Below, piece after piece: positions 21,088-31,509 of a stretch of DNA of 64,000 nucleotides; the first letter of the stretch is position 1, and each line of letters starts with the position of its first letter. The notes beneath the pieces are model-generated. The model made no database searches. It was not told the origin of the DNA and saw nothing but the letters and a program-made list of their open reading frames with translations. Made by a program: the position numbers and the translations under genes. The DNA is from Dactylonectria macrodidyma (Eukaryota > Ascomycota > Sordariomycetes > Hypocreales > Nectriaceae). The DNA lies in NCBI GenBank assembly GCA_020744425.1, contig JAGMUV010000031.1:62001-126000 (forward strand), written 5' to 3'.

Positions 21088-24010
21088 ATGTCAACCTCCA
21101 CCTCGGATGAGTATGAGGCGCTCGCATCTGTCCCCGCATCGTAGGAACTGCCCTTTGCCAGCCTGAACACTCAGCTTCTCTGAGAGATCGCGCACTGATA
21201 CGAGGCATACAGAAACCCAGGCCACCAGCACGCTGAGCAGAATCTTTTATACCCGCATCGAAAAAAGAGACGTTACCTATCTGCATCGGCTCGGGCGTCT
21301 CAAGCATGTCAGGCATGCGCCCTATCCAAGGTCAAGTGCGACAATTACAGAGTATGTCGTCGATGCAACAAGAAGGAGATTGAATGCATTCGGTCCCTCC
21401 CCAACCGTGTCCACTTGCCGGTGTCGGATTCCCTGCCTAATGAGCTGCAGTCGCTACAGTCCCAGTCTCAGAGCGTCGGCGAGGCACCGTTCTCCATAGG
21501 TTTGGGACCAGCAGAAGGTCTAGCCGAGACAGCAAGACTTCAGCAGTCCACAACGGAGCACGGCGCAGCGTTCGAGACCCGGGCGTGGGATTTCTCTGCA
21601 GAGTTGGATATGGCCGAAGGAACAGCTGATTCAAACGTACCCAACTACTTCCACTCTCTGCCTTTGGCCCCCCCGAGCGTGTCAACATTGCTACAGGCCA
21701 ATGATCTGCTGGAAATATGGAACTCCATCAACCCGCCCAATGATGGGTCTCGGAGCTCGGGGTCCTTCTTGGATCCGGACTTTGAAACATCAGGTCCTGA
21801 AGGCCACATACCCGGTCCGGCAACCAAGCCCCTCCTCCCTGACAACGGCTCGATAAGCATTTCCAAAGTCACTTCTAAGGTAAATCGCCCCTTCACTCTA
21901 TCACTTAGACCCTGGGTCCCCGACGCCACCGACTACCTCCTTGCTGAGGAGATGAACTTGCTCGTCCACCTGGACGCAAGTTTGTCTGCCGACGACAGTC
22001 TTGGTCTCTGTGATGATACCATCTTGACGAAACAGCTATCCGAATACACTCGGGATCAGATCCTACTCATGGCTAGAAATCTTTCGCGAGAGAGAACCGA
22101 CGGCGCTGCATCTCCTAAGGGGTGTTTTCCCTCTTTGAATGTCTTGGACAAGTTCCTTAAGGTCTTTCTAGGAATGCACAAGGCTCGGTCATTTCCTTTC
22201 CTTCACATTCCGACCCTCAATCCGTCGTCCGGTGACGTCACTCTGGTAGCAGCGTGTATTGCTGCGGGCGCCGTACGATCACCAAATCCAAAAGCCCGCA
22301 AGTTCGGCCTGGCCCTGATGGAAGTAGTCCGCCTGCAGATTTATCGAGCGGTTAGTTTATATGGCGAGCAATGCCAATGACGATGCTCCTCCTTCCGAGC
22401 CCTATGACATGGACTGACAGGAAACGCTCATAGTGCAATCGGACTATGCTTCGAATCGCTCAGTTGGTGAACTTGCAAGCTTTTTTTCTCCAAATTGATG
22501 TTGGTTTATGGAGCGGTGATGTGAGGCGCCGTGACATGGCCGGATCCTTTGTTGGCTTGTTAGTAAATGTAAGTCCGACCCGAAAAGCAGCCTCGGCTCA
22601 CAGGCAGTCATTGAAGGCAGTCATCATTGATGTCATTGATGAGTGCTGACAATCTGGGTTCTCAAGATGGTCCGGCAAGTCCGTCGCTTCAGAAAAGAAA
22701 CTTACGAGGACATGGAAGCTCCTTTATTGGGGGACACCATAACAGTTCTGGACACCAAATGGAGAGACTGGGCTGAAGAAGAATCGTTCAAGCGGCACGT
22801 ATACCCACGACGGTAGATCTCGGCCCAAGCCGGGATGTCGTCTCAGATAATAGCCACTAATTTTTGCCGCAGGCTCGTTTATAGCTTGTTCATCCACTGC
22901 GCGCAGGAAGCCGCCCTCAAGCGCATTACCTCGGCGTTGCCATTCACCGAAATTTGCGCTCCGATCCCAGCCACGAGGGAGCTATGGAATGCGTCCAACG
23001 CGGTCGAGTGGCGAGACTTGTACCTGCTCCAGATCGAGAAAGAGGCTGCTACAGGCCTTAAAAAGGCCATCACCCTCCATGACTGCCTTCAACGGCCGTC
23101 GATCTTCCAGGAATTCCCGTCTGGCCAGGACCGCAACCTTGCATTCACCGTTGTACTCCACAGTACCATGAACATGATACATGACGATTACACACGTCGT
23201 GCCGCTCTAGAAGGTACGCTAGGGGTAGAGTTGGGATTGCCAAGCGGCTCGGGGACGGTGCTGAACCAAGACCGGCACATTCTACGGCTGATGGACGAGA
23301 CCCGTTCCATATGGGACATCGGCGCCGTGCAGCAGACGAACACGGCAGCCATTCTGCTCGAGCTTACTGCTATGAGAGCCAGCACACCACTTGATAAGAT
23401 GGAAATGCTCTTGCGCAATAGTGACCAGAAGACCTCCTTCCAACATTTCGGCACTCTCCAGGAGTGGAGAGGGAGTCGCGCCGGGAGAAAGGCCGTCTGG
23501 CACGCTGGTCAGGTCATACGCTTCATCCGACTTCTCGACGACCTTCAGCCAGAGGATTTCTTAGTCGTGGCGGCTTATCAAGCAGCGCTCTGTCTATGGA
23601 CATATCGGGGCCTTTGCGAAGGGGGCACTCTCCGGACAGTAAGCCCTAGTCTTGACTATAGCATGCCTCCAGCTCAGGTGCTGCATAGTGATCCCGGTCC
23701 AGCACATGATTCTCGTTGGGTGCACGTGGACGGTTTTGAGTCTCTACAAACTCAAAGATGGGTCAACCTTGATGGAGCGATTCCTGTGATTTCCATTGGC
23801 ATTGCGAAGAAACTCAGTGGAAACGATACTGAAAGTGATGGGTCTCCACCGTCATCAACGGTCCCATTATGCGCCGATCCAGGCACCACTCACCATTTCA
23901 CCCAGGGCATGGTTGATTTACTAAAGACGAAGTTTACCGGTAGAGGCATCCAAATTCAGATATCGGAGATTGTTTGTGAAATATTTCGAGCATTTGGGGG
24001 AATAGATTAG
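21088..24010 (+). CDS. Zn(II)2Cys6 transcription factor (TF2)
   Basis: The likely start is the ATG at 21088 (MSTSTSDEYEALASVPAS). A 72 bp intron (21141-21212) then gives a continuous frame into HRKKRRYLSASARASQ and the zinc cluster ACQACALSKVKC-x5-C-x2-C-NKKEIE-C, with family spacing. The first long exon runs to about 22350. Two further introns (about 22351-22436 and 22562-22666) surround MLRIAQLVNLQAFFLQIDVGLWSG, the fungal_trans-type segment. The join at 22795-22872 keeps frame (FKR/LVYSLF) only if the intron starts GCACGT, that is, a GC-AG intron. The last exon ends EIFRAFGGID. Lengths and order fit the family. It is a regulator candidate for the neighbouring catabolic genes. Confidence 0.8.
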
Positions 24011-24298
24011 ATTCCATTGGGCCAATATGAAATCCCCCGCCCTCTCTTCACTCCACCCTACCGGGCCTGGGCTTATTGCGTCCTATGTATTGACTCCCAA
24101 ACCCGCCACCAACTTGAACAACGCGTGCATCAGGGGACCAAGTAGTCTGATATGTGACTGTTATTGTCCAAGTCCATTCATTTAAGGCGAGCGAGTTGAC
24201 CCCCCCAAAACCGCTACTCTTTCTTCCACCATGTGGCAAGGCACTTTCGTCGTGGGAAGATGCGGGAAGCCCCGGAGGTGATGTTAGCAGCATAGGTA

Positions 24299-24445
24299 AT
24301 GGAGCCCGATAAGTGTGGCGGTTGGTTTTGGAAGACTTGGGACGAGCTCAAGAAGGCCAAGAACGGCAGCGACGGGGATAACGAATTGTTCTTACCGCTG
24401 GTGCGATTGTTTGAGGAGTACCCAGATATTGCAACGCTCATGTAG
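24299..24445 (+). CDS. Small ORF, 48 residues, unknown
   Basis: Starts MEPDKCGGWFWKTWDELKK and ends EEYPDIATLM. Acidic and aromatic-rich with protein-like composition. It may be the last exon of a gene whose other exons are not evident, since a stop lies just before the ATG. No family recognised. Confidence 0.3.
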   Translation: MEPDKCGGWFWKTWDELKKAKNGSDGDNELFLPLVRLFEEYPDIATLM

Positions 24446-25671
24446 ATTCGTTATATTGAGTGCTTAGATTTGCTGAATAGCACGTGCTACCTGTAGAGCT
24501 GACGGATCCTCTGGGGGATGGGCGTTACAATGGTCAACCCTGACTAGAAATCAAATATAAACAACGAGATGGCTCTCTATTTCTAGGAGGGGAAAGCGCG
24601 ACGGACACCATTACATCTCGCATGCCGAAGGTACCCCTCATAAACTCATGTCTCCAAGGACCGTTACGAACTTGGAACCCGTGAACCATCTGACTATGAC
24701 AGTTAAGAAGATATCGATTCGATTGTCGCGGGAGACTGCGCTGAGGTGCTGGGCTGCTGTCCAGGGCGCCATACTTTGCTGGGAATGTCGGCCTAATGAT
24801 CAGCGTAAAACCTCGGGAGGAAAGCAACGCTAGAGCGGTTGCGTAAGAGGTGCGAGCGTATGAGGTTCGGTCCGAGTAGCCAGACAGGCCCGAGTAGGTC
24901 GAGTCTTGAAGGTCGCCAGGGACGAAAAAGTACTGGTCGTCATTTCTTTGGCCTTGGTTGCAGTCGGTGTGATGCATGGAGAGCGACGGGACGGGAGGAA
25001 CAAGAACGTTTGGTGACGTCGGAGTCGCTCGGTTCGTAACGCCGGGGATGTAGGCGACCTAGATAATGTTAGAGGCTCGAGTAAGGACGGTGGAAGCGAT
25101 AGAGAGATCCGAATCAGCCTCCCATTTCTAGCGGGCGGGCTCGAACGCACCCCCGTGCTGCGACACGACTTGGGAAACCCATTGTTGCATCTAGGAGATG
25201 GAAGTGATCATGTGTGTGAGAAGCTCTTGCTATTCTTCCTATCTAATGAGGGTCTTTGGGTCAGTCTTATAGATGAAGAGACTGATGATGACCTCGGACA
25301 GCCAAGAGGGTCCGGATGCTACGGACTATTTGACTTTATCTAGCTATCCTCCTGATCATAGCTTGTGACGAAGCTGATGACGAGGCCAGTGACGAGGAAA
25401 GTGGCTGTGGAACCTTATGATGAAGGGCAGAAAGCTTGACTGTTGTCATAGCTGCAAAATCCGATATCCCGATATGTGACACCCATGATCGTACTGCCAC
25501 GAAAGGGTCTTCGCGGCTCTCGAAGTCAAATGGGAAGAAGAAATGGGCGACAGGTGTCTTAAGGGTGGATGGCGGTAACAACACTCTCTTGAGTCAAAAA
25601 GAGGCCCTTACTTTTTTAGTCAAAAGAGGTCCCTGCTCCTAATCAAATCGGAACCTTCCCTTATTCAAAAC
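24446..25671. other. Intergenic, no gene recognised
   Basis: About 1.2 kb. Open frames on both strands overlap one another and contain no motif that I can name. It ends at the split LTR. Confidence 0.5.
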
Positions 25672-25776
25672 TGTAGGTTTCACAAGGGTAGGGTTCGAAC
25701 CACTGGTTGAAGCCGAAATAGTGCTGTATTTAGGCTTCGTATTGATGGATCTTGTGTTGTTTTTATCATCTAACTA
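25672..25776 (-). repeat. Solo LTR copy, part 1 (interrupted)
   Basis: Reverse complement of the LTR at 15783-16030, nearly identical, starting TGTAGGTTTCACAAGGG. It stops at the TA (25775-25776) where the Fot1-type element begins and resumes at 28802. Confidence 0.9.
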
Positions 25777-28700
25777 CTAGGGGGGTCTCGGTCCCAGCAC
25801 AGCTCCACCCCCCGTTCGTCCCTCACGGGGGGGTCGTTGACCAAGCCAAAGTTCGTTGACTTGACCAAAAATGGTACCTCTTGCCCCACGTTAAATTGGC
25901 TGACAGCAATGTAACTCGGTTAAAGTGGTAATCTTAGGTTACTTGCATCTGGTGGAGTCACAACAGCAAACCGGGAATGTATGTATGTTATATGTGTAAT
26001 TGACCGCATCACCAACTGCTTCACTTTCTAGCTGTCTTCCTCGTCCTTTGGGACTAGGAATTCGCCTGTGCTGACTACAATGGTGTTCTCCCCTATGACT
26101 TCAATCTCACTTGCCTCAGTTAACATTTGCCTCTTCCCAGCAGCCCGCTCCTGCTCACTAAGAATGAGGAAGTTAACCGCTTCCTGAACTACTTCTAGGT
26201 CATAGTCGAGAGGCCAATTTACTGTTCCTTGCCATGAGTTTTGCGGCTTTCCCTTATGCTGAAGCTGGCGGTGAAGAGCATACTTTTGGGACATCCACTT
26301 ATCTGAAGAGAGGTGAATCTGCCGGTCAACCTTAGCCCACTGGCCTCTCTTAAGATGACTCTGCTTGAAGTTCAAGATGCTGCTTCTAACTACTGCTCTG
26401 ACATCTCGTAGCCAGCGCCGTAAATAGGAAGTCTCATCCCTGGTGTCTCTCCTGAAAATTCGCTTCTTTTCATCAGCCTGTGCAGCCAGTCTGTTGTGGT
26501 CATCTTTGGCGACACGGAGCCTGAGATCTCCGACACTAATTGGCCCGTATTTTGCTATAATTTCCGTCCTTGATTGCATAGCTGAACGTCTGACTGAGGA
26601 CTCTTTGAGACGGTACATCTCCTCGGTTGCTGTAATGCCATTGTAACTAAGGGTGTTGCTAGCCTTAGTTGCGTGGTCAAATACCCGCATTACTGAGGGG
26701 GTCAGGGGCTCCCTAGAGGTAATGGATGTGTGCAGCCGTAAGCACACATAATCCTGATATCTCTGTATCCGCCGCATCTGTAGGGGGGGTGTAGGGGCGT
26801 TGGCCCAGTCATATGCCTGTAGCGGCACACGCCTCGGGGTCCTTGGAGTCCTCGGAGACCTAGGATTCCGGCTGTAACTGGCGGTGTGACCGGGGCTGTG
26901 ACCGGGGTTGTGACCGGGTGACTGTTCGGATAGCAACGGTGAAGACGGTCCTACTGAGACATAGCCTGGAAGCGAGTTACGGGACTGCTCGGCAGCTAGT
27001 GAGGATAGCGGATCAACCAGTTGATCAAGGACTTTAGCAGGGTTATAAGGGAAAAGCCCGCATTTCTCCCAGGCAGATAGTATCGTGGCCTTCTTAAAGG
27101 TACGTTCCCGGATCTCTTGAAGGTGGAATAGGAAGTCGGTCTTATTGAAGTTACCGGCGCCGTCAGCAATTTCCCGATATAGGATATGCTGGTGCCACTG
27201 TTTGTAGGAGTTAAAAAGGCCTACATCTAGAGGCTGAAGAAAGTGCGTTAGATTTGGAGGCAAAGGGAAGAGCTCGATGTTATGTTGACTGCAGAAATAG
27301 AAGATTTCTGCTGTAAAGTGGCTTTCACAGCCATCCATGAGAAGAACACGTTTCTCTTCAGGATCAGAGGGCCGGGTCAGTTTCTCGAAGTGTAGTACCC
27401 ACTCCAGGGCAATGATGTCGTTGATATAGCCCTTGGGGTTGGTAGTAACCGTAGTATCTTTATGTAGTCTGTTGAGAACGAATTTGACGGGAATAGTGAC
27501 ACCAGGGATGACAAGAAATGACGGAATAGAGGCTCCAGCTGCAGATATAGCTTCAACTGCAGTTACAGAGACAGTATCATGTGAGTCAGTCAGGACTGGC
27601 TGCTCAATCTCAAAGAAAGTCCACACAAAGGTGCCCTTCTGGAGATACCCAACCATAAAGCCAGTCTCATCGAAATTCCAGGTATGCTCGCGTTTGATGT
27701 TGTTGTCTTTAATAAACGCTGAGAAATCGCGGTAAAAAGCTTCAATGTGGGTGCGGTCTGCCATTGCTTTCCGCTTCAGATCCTTAGTTGTTGTCTTCTT
27801 GACATGAAATGTATCCTTCCAGCGTCTCATAAACCTCTTTGCCCAGGATCTCGAAGCCGTATGTGTGCTCCCTGATGCCCTCAAAATAGCATTTGCATTG
27901 TGTTGAAGAGCCCGAAGTTGTATGTGGTGTCCTTGTGTGACGCGGCGATGTGCCCAGCAGAGAATTGCACCCTCTTGCTCGTCGGTGAGAAGAGTGCGGT
28001 TACCGCCATTTTGGGTGACTGACTTCCCTCCCTTGAGACGAGACCGGAGTCTCCCTCTCGGGACTTGCAATTCCTTTGCAGCTGTAGTGACATAGCGGTA
28101 AAACCCAGCTTCGAAGAGCTCTACTGCAGCGAGGGTTCGAGTCTCAAGGTTATCAGTTGTAAACCGCGAGAAGGCTGGCTTTCCAGTGTCAGGGTCGATC
28201 CATTTTGATATCACAGAATCTCCTGCTTCTGAGCATTCTGAAGATGCAGACCAATTGAATGAAGCTGAAGAACTCATAGTGTTGTGGCGCGTTGAAGTAG
28301 GAGCATCAAAAGTGGTGGTGTGGAATTGAGGGTATCACACGGCGGGGAAGTGGGCTGTGCTACGTCATGACTACGGGAAAAGCATGTTGGATACGCGGTG
28401 TGTCTTTAGTAAAGATTAGGGATAGTCAGATAAATGTAGATCAATTCTTGATGATATGTTTGATTGTTCTTGTTGTTCTTGTTCTCGTTGACTCTCATCT
28501 CCATTTTCCTCAAGAGTGGGGTTTTATCATCATCTTGAGTCATAGATGCAGATATCGCGGTATTCTGATACCTGAATAACCTCCTTGATGCATTACCCAG
28601 CCACAATCTAACAAAGCATGTGGGGTTGCAATTAGGAGAGATAACGGAATAAACAGTAGTACCTACAGTTTGGTGGGGCTTACATACTAAATAGAGGTAC

Positions 28701-28801
28701 CGAGATTTTTTGGTCAAGTCAACGAACTTTGGCTTGGTCAACGACCCCCCCGTGAGGGACGAACGGGGGGTGGAGCTGTGCTGGGACCGAGACCCCCCTA
28801 G
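25777..28801 (-). mobile_element. Fot1/pogo-type DNA transposon, intact, 3025 bp
   Basis: Ends are CTAGGGGGGTCTCGG and its reverse complement; the inverted repeats match exactly for about 95 bp (25777-25871 and 28707-28801). A TA dinucleotide stands on each side (25775-25776 and 28802-28803), the target duplication of Tc1/mariner-pogo elements. The uninterrupted target is present in the other LTR copy at about 15925-15935, proving the boundaries. Confidence 0.95.
26028..28277 (-). CDS. Fot1/pogo-type transposase
   Basis: A 749-residue intact transposase. Order: psq-type helix-turn-helix about residues 43-85, CENP-B/Tc5-type helix-turn-helix about 95-165, then a DDE_1 catalytic core with D203 (WNFDETGF), D315 (LLMDGCESH) and D351 (PPNLTHFLQPLDVG), a DDD triad with 35 residues between the last two. 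A Pro/Ser-rich linker near 450-490 contains short tandem units (GHNPGHSPGH). The C-terminal region is basic and coiled-coil-like. It cuts and pastes the surrounding element. No stop or frameshift was found, and with perfect terminal repeats it could be active. Confidence 0.95.
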   Translation of the reverse strand: MSSSASFNWSASSECSEAGDSVISKWIDPDTGKPAFSRFTTDNLETRTLAAVELFEAGFYRYVTTAAKELQVPRGRLRSRLKGGKSVTQNGGNRTLLTDEQEGAILCWAHRRVTQGHHIQLRALQHNANAILRASGSTHTASRSWAKRFMRRWKDTFHVKKTTTKDLKRKAMADRTHIEAFYRDFSAFIKDNNIKREHTWNFDETGFMVGYLQKGTFVWTFFEIEQPVLTDSHDTVSVTAVEAISAAGASIPSFLVIPGVTIPVKFVLNRLHKDTTVTTNPKGYINDIIALEWVLHFEKLTRPSDPEEKRVLLMDGCESHFTAEIFYFCSQHNIELFPLPPNLTHFLQPLDVGLFNSYKQWHQHILYREIADGAGNFNKTDFLFHLQEIRERTFKKATILSAWEKCGLFPYNPAKVLDQLVDPLSSLAAEQSRNSLPGYVSVGPSSPLLSEQSPGHNPGHSPGHTASYSRNPRSPRTPRTPRRVPLQAYDWANAPTPPLQMRRIQRYQDYVCLRLHTSITSREPLTPSVMRVFDHATKASNTLSYNGITATEEMYRLKESSVRRSAMQSRTEIIAKYGPISVGDLRLRVAKDDHNRLAAQADEKKRIFRRDTRDETSYLRRWLRDVRAVVRSSILNFKQSHLKRGQWAKVDRQIHLSSDKWMSQKYALHRQLQHKGKPQNSWQGTVNWPLDYDLEVVQEAVNFLILSEQERAAGKRQMLTEASEIEVIGENTIVVSTGEFLVPKDEEDS

Positions 28802-28844
28802 TAGCCAGCAGGTGCGCAGTGGGGAGATATGGATCTGTGCCCCA
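28802..28844 (-). repeat. Solo LTR copy, part 2
   Basis: Continuation of the LTR from the duplicated TA: TAGCCAGCAGGTGCGCAGTG and on to TGTGCCCCA, matching the copy at 15783-16030. The rest of the LTR (about 100 bp) is missing where the piggyBac-like element starts. Confidence 0.85.
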
Positions 28845-31064
28845 TCCCACGAGTGCTCACAAGACAACACCTCGGTAGCTTTTGAGGGGTCAGGCCAATT
28901 AAAATGCCGCAAATTAAAGGTACATCTTATTACGCCTTTTTTCTATTGTGATAGATGTACCAACAGTAGTCATTGTTACATAACGCGACTTGGCACACAC
29001 TACACCAATATCTCGTCCCTACCCGGATCTTGTTAGCATCACCCGGCCCCAACGGCTTCCTCCTTTTCTGACCTTTTGACCTCACTTGACCTTGCCGAAA
29101 GCCCTGACAGCATACGCAATCCACAGGGTTCTTCCGACGGACAAGATTATGCTCAATTGGCCGTGTTTCGGTGCCCTCATCGTCCAATTCCTCCCCTGCG
29201 CGATATCTCTTCCTTGACTGACTTTCATGACCGTATGTGTTGAATAATGCATTATAAATGCACTCTCGCCATTCCCTATGATTCGTATATCGCTTCCAAC
29301 GTGGCTGCCCGTAACGCTGAAGAAGATAACTGTTAACAAGGGCCACATCTAGGAGGAAGGTCCAGCAAAGTGCCTGCCAAGCACCGCGGCGTAGGGGATG
29401 CCTATACTCATAATATGACCTCAACTGATCACCACGGTCAACATGATTCATTTCTTCGTTATAAGCAGCAGCGACCGTCGGGATTTGAACTATCTTGACA
29501 GCTTCGTCACCAAAGAATTGGCGTATTGGCTTGGCCTCGGGCTTGCGTGACGACGGCTTCCTCCTTTGGCGTTCAACTCGCTCATCGTCGGCGCCAGTGA
29601 ACACGGTTGTCATAAATAACACAAGCTTGTTGTCTTTCCAAGCGATATGGTTGACCTAGGGATATAGAATGACGACAGATTAGTAGGGATTTTCAAAGTA
29701 AAAGTGTCAGAAATTGGTACCTTATTGTCAGGGGTCGGTATCGCCTTGACCTTGTTAAATTCGTAGCTTCTCTTGACCTTGCCGTCATTGCCCTTATCCT
29801 CTGCCAATTCCTTGTAGATGCCGCTGTTCTTGCGGGCCGTGCCTGTGGCTCCGTGGCCGTGATTCCGAAGACTGCGGAGGAGACCTGATGACGAGAAGAG
29901 GTTATCGATGAAGACATGATATGTCGCTTTTGGCAGTAGATTTGCTAGGGCAATGACGACGGCTTGGGTCGGGTTCAAGGCAATGGGCTTCTCTTCCCTG
30001 GCTAGCTCTTTCCCTGCGGCCTTGGAAGCGCCCCGGCCCTGAGAACGTGTGGATGACTTCTTCGGTGGAAGCTCGATGCCAACGGGGCCATAAGTCGCAT
30101 CTCTGATGTGCCAAAGCCAGCGAAGAAAGAAGCCCTGTTGGGCGATAACCCAGATCTTGAATCCCACTGGTTCTGGCTTGCCCTTGACCGTTGTTTTGGC
30201 GTCACATTTCCCCGTATAACCAACCATGCACTCATCCACGGCAAGGTGAGACCCAGCAGTTAAAAGCTCGGCTGAGACTGCTTGTATGTGGTTAGACCAC
30301 TCTTCAATGCCTTGGAACACCTCTGGTAGGTGTTCCTCATCGGTCTCATCGATCTTGGTGTGGTCAAAAGGGCGGAGATGACGGTGGATGAGCTGAAACT
30401 TCCAGTAGGGAATGAACTTGATAAATGAGTGTTCTGCGCCTTGTGAACCGGGCTGAGGGGAACTCCAATAGGTCTTCAACGTCTTTTCTATGTGTATTCC
30501 CATATAAATCAGTATTGCAATAAACAGGTAGATCTCTGAGGCATAGGTTCCTTCCCAAGTTCGCAGACGTGATGTTCGACCCATCGGCTTTTTCCAGCTA
30601 TCCACCCACTCGTTGGCTTTGAGCCACGAGATCCAGATCTTGGTGTAATGTACCCATTTCTCAACAAGGGAAATAGGTAGGAAAAGCTGGAATAGCTCGA
30701 GAGGCGTTGGAGGCAGCGTATCGATGTGAAATTCGCGCCTTGGAACATTGAAAGGTTCAAATTGCGTGCCTCGGTCTTGGGCAGCCGGGAAAACAACTAT
30801 GCAGGTGGGGTCATTTGGCCACAGCCGATGACTGTGCTTTGCCTTAATAAAGCTCTTGTCATCATAGGCATTGAGAGCCTGCGCACCCTCGGGAATCAAT
30901 TGAGTACTCATTGATGAGATTGAAATGCTTCAGGGGTCTTCCAGTGGTGTTTTGGGGGGGTTAAAATGACGGATCAAACTTCCGGTACCCCGCTCGTACT
31001 CTCGTCATCGCAGGGGTCATGTGGGGCTAAGTACGGAGGTGTTGTCTTGTGAGCACTCGTGGGA
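28845..31064 (-). mobile_element. piggyBac-like DNA transposon
   Basis: Inverted repeats of about 29 bp (28845-28873 and 31036-31064), starting TCCCACGAGTGCTCAC, enclose a piggyBac-type transposase gene. The TTAA duplication normal for piggyBac is not seen; only AT lies on both sides of the inner CCCACG. The LTR sequence does not resume on the right, so either that side has been deleted or the element ends further out. Confidence 0.75.
28930..30911 (-). CDS. piggyBac-like transposase (DDE_Tnp_1_7)
   Basis: Two exons joined by an intron at about 29657-29720. The first (ATG at 30911) contains LPPTPLELFQLFLP, IYMGIHIEKTLKTYW, HRHLRPFDHTK and the catalytic-region motifs HLAVDECMVGYTGK and YHVFIDNLFSS, with GFKIWVIA between them: the order of the piggyBac transposase fold. 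The second exon has VFTGADDE, VAAAYNEEMNHVDRGDQL (the DRxDQ-like third acidic region) and a Cys-rich tail (CVCCQ, then WCSVCQ, LCNNDYC) resembling the piggyBac C-terminal zinc-binding end. Both exons are open. It moves the enclosing element. Confidence 0.85.
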
Positions 31065-31509
31065 TAGGCTGCCATAAGGGGTGGAAGCTTATTTTGCCAG
31101 GGGGTCACTGCTTTAGTAGTAGATTTTGCCAGGGGGTCATCGCTAAATTAGGAATATTATGGGCCTCTATAGTATGCTGATCCTTTTATTGGCTGAAGCT
31201 TATTCAGCCGAAGGCTGACTCTACATCAGTTCTTAAGTTTTCCCGAATAATGAGGGTTTGGTGCAGACAGGGATAAATAAGTTTTTCGGAATCTGATTGG
31301 CCCAAATTTTGTATTACTGGTCGCTAAAGAAGGCTGGATTGGTTGGCGGCTCTAGAAAAGGTGGGTATCCGCCAGCCACCATGTGTCACTGCGTCTTTGT
31401 TTACTTCTTTGTTTACCATCGCCAAATTTGCCTGGCGATCTGTTCGTTTGCTTCGCCAAGTAAGTAACCTTTCTTCTATTATCGATCCCGATGCACCGTA
31501 TGACTGAGG

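Noticed and set aside
24500..25343. Possible gene between TF2 and the LTR
   Set aside because: Several short frames on both strands overlap, without motif or splice structure; I could not support one.
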